The notes beneath the pieces were generated by a model, which ran no database searches, was not told where the DNA came from, and was given only the letters and a program-made list of their open reading frames with translations. Shown here in pieces: positions 1 through 7,372 of a stretch of 15,592 nt of DNA (the first letter of the stretch is position 1; each line of letters opens with the position of its first letter). A program made the translations under genes and the position numbers. The stretch comes from Bacteroidota bacterium (GTDB taxonomy: Bacteria > Bacteroidota > Bacteroidia > Chitinophagales > Chitinophagaceae), in contig JAGWPI010000030.1 of the NCBI GenBank assembly GCA_028877005.1, positions 1 to 15,592 of the forward strand. Reading direction: 5' to 3'.

Positions 1-432
1 AAAGCTACTTTACCTGAATTATTCACACAAGAAAAATTAACCACTTCTACCGTGTTAGAAGCCAATTATTTTTCTAATGCCATTTTATTGAATGATGGGC
101 AGCAGCATTTTACAGTAAAAGCTTTACCCTGGCAAGCACAATTATCACCTTATAAAACAGGTGTTGTGTTAGATACGGGTATGAACGGATTACCCCATAT
201 TTTATTGGGAGGTAATTTTTATGATAATAATATTCAGATGGGTAGATATGATGCCGATTTTGGTACTATTTTATCGCTCAATGAACACCAACAACTTACA
301 GCAAGCACTATAAATGGGCTCATTATTAAAGGCCAAATAAGACATATATTACCCATTACTATTAAAGGTAAATCTTGCTTTATTTTGGCACGCAATAATG
401 ATAGTACTATGGTAATTGGGTTTGGAAAATAA
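1..432 (+). CDS. VCBS/FG-GAP-type surface protein, 3' end only
   Basis: This is the C-terminal 143 residues of a longer protein. The frame is open from base 1 and no start codon lies in the window. The sequence aligns by eye with the last ~140 residues of the 1104-residue FG-GAP/ASPIC lipoprotein encoded at 1682-4996. Shared landmarks in the same order are an 'LF' start, LLNDG followed by FT, a LP-x-x-AQ-x-SP segment, a GN segment, and GR-x-DA-x-x-GT-x-L. It is therefore very likely a paralogue of that exported protein and ends in a beta-propeller-like region. Where the complete paralogue has a calcium-loop sequence (DFNNDGITD), this copy reads DTGMNGLPH, so the last loop has probably lost metal binding. 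The function of this family in Bacteroidota is not established. It converges on the minus-strand gene that follows, 99 bases away. The family call is firm; signal peptide and full length cannot be seen. Confidence 0.8.
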   Translation, partial: KATLPELFTQEKLTTSTVLEANYFSNAILLNDGQQHFTVKALPWQAQLSPYKTGVVLDTGMNGLPHILLGGNFYDNNIQMGRYDADFGTILSLNEHQQLTASTINGLIIKGQIRHILPITIKGKSCFILARNNDSTMVIGFGK

Positions 433-531
433 ATGGTTATTATAATTTATGAGTAGCCACAAATTAAAGTGATGGCAATGAATGGCAGGAAAAAATATTT
501 GTGCATTCATAATACTTATTTCAAAACATTT

Positions 532-1488
532 TTAAAACACCGGTTGATAAATTTGTGTTACCCATTGCGCAGTGTCTGATTTTGTAGGATTTTCATTCAT
601 TAAACGATAAAAGGGTATAGCCATTGCTGTTCTATGATAATCAGTAAAGTATTGCATGAGTTTTTGATAGGTATGTTGAATTTCCCAAGGGCCACCTTTT
701 ACTTCTGTAACTATGAAATTTCCTTTTACCATTTGTTTAAATTCAAATTTCCCTTCGGTATTTAATGGCTTTGTAATCGGTAAAGATACCATCAATTGTA
801 TACTGTCTTTTTTCCATTGTGTAATGTTGTAAATAGGATGTCCGTTAGGCAAAAAAACTTCTTTCTTTTTAGCATAATCTTCTAAACTGTTAATTAGCTT
901 GTATATATCTTTCTCTGTAGGTTGTTTTTGAATAATTGTTTTAGTGGCTACCAAATAGGTATCGGCATAGCCCTGTTGATGTAGTTGTATACCATATACA
1001 TTTTCAATATTTTGTACAAATTTGACAAACCTGGCAAGGAATATTTGTATTGCAGGTTTTAATTGTAAACCAGTTCTGTAACGTACTATTTTTAAAAAGG
1101 GGTTATTGCCGGTAGGTATTTTTAACTGCCAAAGTATATAACTAGAATCAATTCCTGCAGGTATAATACTGATTTGTGCATTATATACTTCATTACCCGA
1201 AGTTAATAATAGCTTTAAGCCTTTGTACAAAGGCTCTGTAACTGAGAAATGAATATCATCAATAACATATGCATTACCCGAACTGTCTGCTACTGCATCG
1301 TGGCTTAATGAATTTTTGTTCCACCACTTTTTCCAATTGCTGGTATCTTGCAATAACCTTGTTATTCCATTTTCATTGGCATTTACTTTTTCAATAATGC
1401 TAATAGTGGTTTCTTGAGGAATTAGTAAATAAACAACAACAGAAAATACTATGATAAGCGCAACAATAAACAATATCCATTTTTTCAT
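532..1488 (-). CDS. Membrane-anchored SRPBCC + GyrI-like effector-binding protein
   Basis: This 318-residue protein has one N-terminal hydrophobic segment (about residues 4-22), probably an uncleaved anchor. Residues about 28-165 resemble a START/SRPBCC (polyketide cyclase-like) fold, with the typical opening in which a beta strand is followed by a helix rich in W and K (NWKKWW). Residues about 168-318 resemble a GyrI-like small-molecule-binding domain, the effector half of AraC/MerR-type regulators. Recognisable parts are GHPIY near the middle and the closing GGPWEIQHTYQKL...MAIPFYRLMNENP segment. There is no DNA-binding domain, so it is not a transcription factor itself; ligand capture at the membrane is an inference. 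Similar anchored fusions are common in Bacteroidota and are often labelled SRPBCC family protein. The start ATG (complement of 1486-1488) is followed by a lysine-rich MKKW, as expected. It is divergent from the FG-GAP gene at 1682 and lies between two paralogues of that family. Confidence 0.75.
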   Translation of the reverse strand: MKKWILFIVALIIVFSVVVYLLIPQETTISIIEKVNANENGITRLLQDTSNWKKWWNKNSLSHDAVADSSGNAYVIDDIHFSVTEPLYKGLKLLLTSGNEVYNAQISIIPAGIDSSYILWQLKIPTGNNPFLKIVRYRTGLQLKPAIQIFLARFVKFVQNIENVYGIQLHQQGYADTYLVATKTIIQKQPTEKDIYKLINSLEDYAKKKEVFLPNGHPIYNITQWKKDSIQLMVSLPITKPLNTEGKFEFKQMVKGNFIVTEVKGGPWEIQHTYQKLMQYFTDYHRTAMAIPFYRLMNENPTKSDTAQWVTQIYQPVF

Positions 1489-1551
1489 CTAACGTCGGGT
1501 TTTTGAAGCATATATATTATTATGGGCAAAATAAGCTTAATCCTTTACATT

Positions 1552-1564
1552 AACATGGCATGTT
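1552..1564. promoter_or_regulatory. Perfect dyad in the divergent promoter region
   Basis: AACATG-G-CATGTT is a perfect inverted repeat of two six-base arms around one base. It sits in the 193-base region between the divergent starts at 1488 (minus) and 1682 (plus). Its position would suit an operator, but no regulator is identified and a dyad of this size can occur by chance. The rest of the region is AT-rich. I do not see a convincing pair of Bacteroidota promoter boxes (TTTG and TAnnTTTG) for either gene; the best plus-strand candidate is TTTG at 1628-1631 followed by TAATTTCC at 1652-1659. Confidence 0.3.
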
Positions 1565-1681
1565 GGGTTCAAAATGTTTAAAATAATCTTAACTTTTCTT
1601 TACATCCATTTCAAAATCCATGTTCAATTTGTACTACTGCATAAATTAAGTTAATTTCCGCCTTCGTTTTAATAATATATT

Positions 1682-4600
1682 ATGTTGCCATTTCGTTTTA
1701 TGTTGCGTTTTTGCTATTGTCTGTTGGTGTTTGCTTTAGCAGGTTGTAAGCAAAACTCTCAAACTAATCGGCAACCGCTATTTGTACAACTTCCTCCAAC
1801 AACTACTGGTATTAATTTTACCAATCAGGTAAAAGACACCCGTGAAATGAATATTTTCAATTATCATAATTTTTATAACGGCGGTGGTGTTGCTATTGGT
1901 GATATTAATAATGATGGCAAGCCCGATATTTTTTTTACTGCTAATCAAGGTGAAAACAAATTATATTTAAATGAGGGTAATTTTCACTTTAAAGATATTA
2001 CAATAGCAGCAGGAATTTCTAGTATACACAAATGGCATACCGGTGTTACAATGGTAGATATTAATGGTGATGGATGGTTAGATATTTATGTATGCAATGC
2101 AGGTATTATGCCCGGTGATGATAGAGCCAATGAATTATATATTAATCAAAAAGATGGCACCTTTAAGGAAGAGGCAGCTAAATACCATTTAAATGATACT
2201 GGGGCTTCTACACAAGCAATTTTTTTTGATTATGATCATGATGGAGATTTAGATTGTTTTGTACTCAACAACAATCCTAAATCAATCGAGAGTTTTGGAT
2301 ATAAAAAAGGTATACGAAATATACGTGATGTAACTGATGGTGACCGATTATACAGGAATGATAATGGCATTTTTACAGATGTAAGTGAACAAGCAGGTAT
2401 TTATGGCAGTGCCATTGGTTACGGGTTAGGTATTGTGGTAGGCGATGTAAATAATGATGGATGGGAAGATATTTATGTATCGAATGATTTTTTTGAAAAA
2501 GATTATCTGTATATCAATCAAAAAAATGGCACCTTTAAAGAAGTTACCAACACAGCCTTAGGGCATATGAGTAATGGCTCAATGGGTTGCGATATGGCTG
2601 ATATGAATAACGATGGTTGGTTAGATATTTTTACTGCCGAAATGTTGCCCGAATCTGATTATCGCTTAAAAACTACTGTTAAGTTTGATGACTATGATGT
2701 GCAAAACGCCAGAAATATTTTAGATTACCACCATCAATTTACCGGTAATTGTTTACAGTTGAATAATCAGGATGGCACTTTTAGTGAAATTGCACAGTTA
2801 GCCGGCGTTGATGCTACCGGATGGAGTTGGTGTCCTTTATTCTTTGATTTTAACAATGACGGAAAAAAAGATTTATTTGTTTCTAATGGTTTAAAACGCG
2901 ATTTAACCGATCAGGATTTTCTGGCCTATTTCAACAATAATGAAACCATGCGCAAAGTGGCAGAAGGCGCTTTTGGTTTACAAGACATTTTAAATAAAAT
3001 GCCTTCTGTTCCTATTCCCAATGATGGATTTATCAATAAAGGTGGATTACAATTCAATAATCAATCGCAATCTCTAGGACTGGCTATACCCTCTTTTAGT
3101 AGCGGTGCAGCTTATGCCGATTTAGATGGCGATGGTGATTTAGATTTAGTAGTGAATAATTTAGACCAACCTGCATTTGTGTTTAAAAACACCACATCTG
3201 AAACAACTAAAGCTAAATTTTTAAAAATTCAATGTAAAGGTCTTTCACCCAACACTTTTGGTATTGGCGCCAAAGTATCTGTTTATAGCAGAAATACTAT
3301 ACAAATGCAACAGCTAATGCCTACTCGTGGTTTTCAAAGTAGCGTAGAACCTATTTTATTATTTGGTTTAGATACATTACGGCAAGTAGATAGTGTTAAT
3401 ATTCAATGGCCAAATGGTAAACAAGAAACAAAATATCATGTTTCAACCAATCAAACACTTATAGCTAACGAAACAAACGCACATCAGCCAATTATTTATC
3501 CTAGTTTGCCCAAACCTTGGTACAATAATGTTGCATCCACCCACATTCAAGGGGCAATTATCCACCACGAAAATGAATTTGTTGATTTTGATGTTGAACG
3601 TCTAATTCCTAAAATGCTTTCAACAGAGGGGCCTAAATTAGCACTCGGCGATGTAAATGGTGATGGCCTCACCGATTTTTATATGGGTAGTGCCAGTGGC
3701 GATACTGCCAAAATTTTTGTACAACAACCCAATGGCCATTTTAAACAAATACCACAAACTGCTTTTATTGCAGATAAATATTTTGAAAATATTGGCGCTG
3801 CATTTTTAGATGCAGATGGGGATGGAGATGCAGATTTGGTGGTTGCATCCGGTGGTAATATGGCCCCCAATGGCTCTGTTTATTTAGCACCTCGTTTATA
3901 TTTAAATGATGGGAAAGGACATTTTACCAAGGCTACAACCGGCTGGCCGGCCATTTCACTAAATGCATCCTGCGTAAGAGTAAATGATATAGATGGAGAT
4001 GGCAAGCCCGATATCTTCATTGGTGGCCGAAATATACCGGGTAATTATGGCGCACCGGCTTCCAGTATTTTATTGTTGAATAAAGGAAATGGTATATTTG
4101 AAGATGTATCTGCAAGTATGGCTCCATCTTTTCGTCAATTGGGTATGGTTACAGATGCACAATGGGTTGATGTGGATGGTGACGGACAGAAAGAGTTGAT
4201 AGTTGTAGGTGATTGGATGCCTATAACAATTTTTAAATATATAGACAGGCAATTAAAACAATGGAAACAAATTCCTCACTCATCAGGCTGGTGGAATTGT
4301 GTTACTGTTGCCGATATCAATCATGACGGACATCCGGATTTTATGGCCGGTAATTTTGGTTTAAACTCTAATATTAAAGCAGATGTTCAACATCCGGCAC
4401 AATTGTTTGTAGCCGATTTTGATGGCAATGGTCAACAAGAATGTATTCCGGTATATTATAAATCAGACGGCAAGCCATATCCGTATTATTTAAAAGGCGA
4501 ATTAGAAGCACAGATTCCTTCCATTAAAAAAAACTTTTTGGCTTATAATGCTTTTGCCGGTAAAAGTATACAAGATTTATTTCCTGCTTCCATTTTACAG

Positions 4601-4996
4601 AAAGCTTTAGTACTTACAGTTGAACAAACACAAACTTGTTTATTGATGAATGATGGGAAAGGCAATTTTACTATGCAGCCTTTGCCAATAAGGGCTCAAT
4701 TTTCGCCTACTTATGCTATGGTTGCGCATGATTTTAATAATGATGGCATAACCGATATATATATAGCCGGCAATTTATTTGGCTTAAAACCACAAACCGG
4801 GCGCCTTGATGCCAATGAAGGTACGCTATTACTGGGATTGCCCAATGGTAAATATCAATTTGCGCCTCCCGCAACAACAGGTTTAACCTATAATGGCGAA
4901 GCCCGCGATGCCGCAATAATTCCTTTGGCACAGGGATTGCCTGCCATGTTGGTTACCCTGAATAATGCGCCCTTATTAATGTTTCAACGGAAATAG
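1682..4996 (+). CDS. FG-GAP/VCBS repeat lipoprotein with central ASPIC/UnbV domain (CRTAC1-like)
   Basis: This 1104-residue exported lipoprotein has a lipobox ending LAGC with Cys22 as the lipidation site. It carries fourteen calcium-loop motifs of the DxNxDGxxD type, running from Asp74 (DINNDGKPD) to Asp1017 (DFNNDGITD). Seven lie before and seven after an ASPIC/UnbV domain at about residues 511-600, recognised by GIGAKV, the MPTRGFQSS segment and the VDSVNIQWPNGK stretch. The thirteenth loop (DFDGNGQQE) is imperfect. FG-GAP repeats fold as beta-propeller blades, as in integrin alpha chains, so two calcium-stabilised propellers are likely. Proteins of about 1100 residues with this plan are frequent in Bacteroidota, but their ligands are unknown; surface binding or adhesion is inferred. 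ATG 1682 gives a slightly longer signal peptide than the in-frame ATG at 1700; either keeps the lipobox. The partial gene at 1-432 is a paralogue. Confidence 0.9.
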   Translation: MLPFRFMLRFCYCLLVFALAGCKQNSQTNRQPLFVQLPPTTTGINFTNQVKDTREMNIFNYHNFYNGGGVAIGDINNDGKPDIFFTANQGENKLYLNEGNFHFKDITIAAGISSIHKWHTGVTMVDINGDGWLDIYVCNAGIMPGDDRANELYINQKDGTFKEEAAKYHLNDTGASTQAIFFDYDHDGDLDCFVLNNNPKSIESFGYKKGIRNIRDVTDGDRLYRNDNGIFTDVSEQAGIYGSAIGYGLGIVVGDVNNDGWEDIYVSNDFFEKDYLYINQKNGTFKEVTNTALGHMSNGSMGCDMADMNNDGWLDIFTAEMLPESDYRLKTTVKFDDYDVQNARNILDYHHQFTGNCLQLNNQDGTFSEIAQLAGVDATGWSWCPLFFDFNNDGKKDLFVSNGLKRDLTDQDFLAYFNNNETMRKVAEGAFGLQDILNKMPSVPIPNDGFINKGGLQFNNQSQSLGLAIPSFSSGAAYADLDGDGDLDLVVNNLDQPAFVFKNTTSETTKAKFLKIQCKGLSPNTFGIGAKVSVYSRNTIQMQQLMPTRGFQSSVEPILLFGLDTLRQVDSVNIQWPNGKQETKYHVSTNQTLIANETNAHQPIIYPSLPKPWYNNVASTHIQGAIIHHENEFVDFDVERLIPKMLSTEGPKLALGDVNGDGLTDFYMGSASGDTAKIFVQQPNGHFKQIPQTAFIADKYFENIGAAFLDADGDGDADLVVASGGNMAPNGSVYLAPRLYLNDGKGHFTKATTGWPAISLNASCVRVNDIDGDGKPDIFIGGRNIPGNYGAPASSILLLNKGNGIFEDVSASMAPSFRQLGMVTDAQWVDVDGDGQKELIVVGDWMPITIFKYIDRQLKQWKQIPHSSGWWNCVTVADINHDGHPDFMAGNFGLNSNIKADVQHPAQLFVADFDGNGQQECIPVYYKSDGKPYPYYLKGELEAQIPSIKKNFLAYNAFAGKSIQDLFPASILQKALVLTVEQTQTCLLMNDGKGNFTMQPLPIRAQFSPTYAMVAHDFNNDGITDIYIAGNLFGLKPQTGRLDANEGTLLLGLPNGKYQFAPPATTGLTYNGEARDAAIIPLAQGLPAMLVTLNNAPLLMFQRK

Positions 4997-5026
4997 GTGT
5001 CTGAATCTTTTCACCGAATAAATTTT

Positions 5027-5054
5027 GGATAATTCATTTTTTATCCTTTCTTTG
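5027..5054 (+). terminator. Possible intrinsic terminator after the FG-GAP gene
   Basis: GGATAA (5027-5032) pairs with TTATCC (5041-5046) across an eight-base loop, and the stem is followed by a T-rich run (TTTCTTTG). It lies 30 bases after the stop codon at 4996. The stem is short and only one third GC, so the strength is doubtful. Confidence 0.4.
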
Positions 5055-5130
5055 AATTTTTAATTTATTTAATGAATTTTTAACAATATACATTAAATAA
5101 GTTGCCTATTATCCAATTGTAAACCTTGCC

Positions 5131-7185
5131 ATGAGAAAAAATATATTAAAATTTGTACCGGTTAGGTACTTATTGCTGGCTGCATTTGCAGTTTTGTTCA
5201 TCGGGTTAATCTACACCCAAATTGCGCAATACCAACAATATCAACGGTTAACTAGTAGGTATAGTACCATTACAGGTAGCAGTGTAGAAAAACTTTCACT
5301 TCTTATTAATTTAAGAAAAGGCAGTGATTATGTACAAACCAATGTTCTACACCTGTTGCTAACCAGTGATCCGGCTGAATTGGCTGCTACTAGAAAAAAA
5401 ATACAGCAAGAAGTAGAGCGGAATGATACCAATATGCGTGAGTTTCAGCAACTAATAATGGCTAATGGTAAAGAGGAGAAAGAATTATTTGATAGTTTGG
5501 TATTTTACCGTCAACAAAATAATGCTGTACGTAAGTTGCTATTGAATAAAGTTGCTGCGGGTCAAATAAACCAAGCTAGGCAATTTTATTTAGATAGCCA
5601 ACACTATTCATATGAACATTTACAATATGCCAATACTTTATTGGCAGGGTTTGTGAAAGACTCAGCCAACCATCAAAAATTTTTATTGAATACCATTATT
5701 GCTGAGGATAGTAGACAAACTTTAACCATTAATGCCATTATTATATTTACATTAATTGTTATGGGTATTGCTGTTTTCCGTACCTTACAAAAATTGAGAG
5801 AGGACCATTTGCAAATAGCAGAAAGTGAAGCTAAATATCGTTTTTTAGCAGAGCATACCAATGAAATTATTAATCGTTGTGATGCCTCAGGCAAAATAAC
5901 ATTTGCAAATCAGGCGTTTAAAGATAAATTAGGCTATGATGATGCCGATATTGCCCGCTTAACCATTCCGGAAATTTTAGATGAAGATAGTATCCATACT
6001 TATTATCCCGATCCACGGCCCGAGGTGGAAGGTACTATTCTCAAAAACATTCAGAAAACTTATAAAACCAAGTTCGGTCAAAAATTATATGTAGAAGGCA
6101 GCATCATTATTGATTATAAAAATCGAAAATGTGTAAGTGCCGAAGCTTTTTTTAATGACATAACCGAAAAAAAATTGTTAGAACAAAAACTGATTGCTTC
6201 TGAAGCCAAATACCGCAGCCTTTTTGAATTAAGCCCAATACCCATGCTGGTTTATGATGCAAATTCTCTACAAATTTTACAAGTAAATCCTTTAGCTATA
6301 CAACATTATGGATATAGTGAAAAAGAATGGCAAGCAAAAAAAATTATTGATATTATTCACGAAGAATATTTGCCGGATGCATTACAGGTAATAGAGCAGG
6401 TACAATACCATCCATTGCCCTATGAGGGGTATATGCAACACATTACCCAAAATGGAACCATCATTGATGTAGAAATGCGGGGTGTACCTTTTGAATATGA
6501 AGGCAAGCCGGCCCGTTTAGTAACGGTATTAGATGTTACCGAACGAAAACAAATGGAAAATCGTTTATCAAAAGCGATATTAGATACACAAGAACAGGAA
6601 CGATTTCAGATTAGTGCAGAGTTGCACGATAATGTAAACCAAATACTAACCGGGGCTGTGTTTACATTAGGGATATTAAAAAAATCTGAAATGGATAGTA
6701 GCCGGAAGGAAGCTGTTGAAACAACGAATAAATACATTAGTATGGCAATAGAGGCCATTCGTAAAATATCACATCGGTTGGCACCCCCTTCATTTAATTT
6801 GGTTGATTTTAGTGACAGTATCAGAATGTTGCTGAACAGTATGAATATAGATAAGCAATACCGGATAGAATTTGCCTGCAATATTTCTCCGGAAACAAAA
6901 ATGAAAGAAGATATGATGTTAAATATTTACCGCATTTTACAAGAGCAACTAAGCAACATTCATAAATATGCAGCTGCCACACTTATTGAAGTAAGTTTAA
7001 ATGTAGCAGATGGCCGAGCAAAATTGTATATTGCTGATAATGGAAAGGGTTTTGATATGCATACCCCCCGAACCGGTATTGGTTTAAGGAATATAGAACG
7101 TCGTGCGGCCTTATTTTCCGGCTACTGCCATATAGATTCTTCCCCCGGAAACGGTTGCTGTGTAAAAGTTTTACTGCCTGTTTAA
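5131..7185 (+). CDS. Membrane PAS-domain sensor histidine kinase (HisKA_3 type)
   Basis: This 684-residue sensor kinase has a first membrane segment at about residues 12-30, then a mostly helical periplasmic region at 31-195 like a four-helix-bundle (MCP-type) sensor. The second membrane segment is at about 198-217. Two PAS domains follow, at about 232-350 and 355-475; each opens with a SEAKYR(F/S)L motif and the second ends with DVTERK. The dimerisation/phosphoacceptor helix carries ERFQISAELHDN with His499 as the predicted phosphorylation site, matching the NarL/LuxR-partnered HisKA_3 class. The ATPase domain has an N-box Asn609, a G1 box DNGKGFD (636-642) and a G2 box GIGLRN (649-654). No receiver domain or response regulator gene is present in this window, so its output is unknown; the class predicts a LuxR-type regulator elsewhere. 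It is separated from the preceding gene by 134 bases and from the GH65 gene by 187. Confidence 0.92.
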   Translation: MRKNILKFVPVRYLLLAAFAVLFIGLIYTQIAQYQQYQRLTSRYSTITGSSVEKLSLLINLRKGSDYVQTNVLHLLLTSDPAELAATRKKIQQEVERNDTNMREFQQLIMANGKEEKELFDSLVFYRQQNNAVRKLLLNKVAAGQINQARQFYLDSQHYSYEHLQYANTLLAGFVKDSANHQKFLLNTIIAEDSRQTLTINAIIIFTLIVMGIAVFRTLQKLREDHLQIAESEAKYRFLAEHTNEIINRCDASGKITFANQAFKDKLGYDDADIARLTIPEILDEDSIHTYYPDPRPEVEGTILKNIQKTYKTKFGQKLYVEGSIIIDYKNRKCVSAEAFFNDITEKKLLEQKLIASEAKYRSLFELSPIPMLVYDANSLQILQVNPLAIQHYGYSEKEWQAKKIIDIIHEEYLPDALQVIEQVQYHPLPYEGYMQHITQNGTIIDVEMRGVPFEYEGKPARLVTVLDVTERKQMENRLSKAILDTQEQERFQISAELHDNVNQILTGAVFTLGILKKSEMDSSRKEAVETTNKYISMAIEAIRKISHRLAPPSFNLVDFSDSIRMLLNSMNIDKQYRIEFACNISPETKMKEDMMLNIYRILQEQLSNIHKYAAATLIEVSLNVADGRAKLYIADNGKGFDMHTPRTGIGLRNIERRAALFSGYCHIDSSPGNGCCVKVLLPV

Positions 7186-7313
7186 ATTTCAGTTGTCTTT
7201 ACTTTTCAATTAATGAATAACTTGCGGTTAGATGGTGTAATACTGCATTAATAATAAACATGCAGTAAAGCACCCAAAATTTTAAAACTGATTGTTACAA
7301 TTGGCAATCATCC

Positions 7314-7345
7314 TTTGCATTAATGCATTTAAAAAGAAATGTTTG
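7314..7345 (+). promoter_or_regulatory. Candidate Bacteroidota-type promoter for the GH65 gene
   Basis: A TTTG (7314-7317) is followed after 20 bases by AATGTTTG (7338-7345), which matches the phylum's TAnnTTTG -7 box at all but its first position. It lies 27 bases before the ATG at 7373, which would give a short leader. Such AT-rich matches are common by chance. Confidence 0.3.
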
Positions 7346-7372
7346 CTGTAGTACAACCATTAAATGTAAGCC

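Noticed and set aside
478..510. ATGAATG and CATTCAT inverted repeat between the convergent genes, considered as a bidirectional terminator
   Set aside because: The stem is AT-rich, the loop is 19 bases, and no clean T run follows in either direction.
3679..3870. Minus-strand open frame inside the FG-GAP gene
   Set aside because: It is opposite a strong coding sequence with repeated Ca-loop motifs. Its alanine- and serine-rich translation is what the reverse of those repeats gives.
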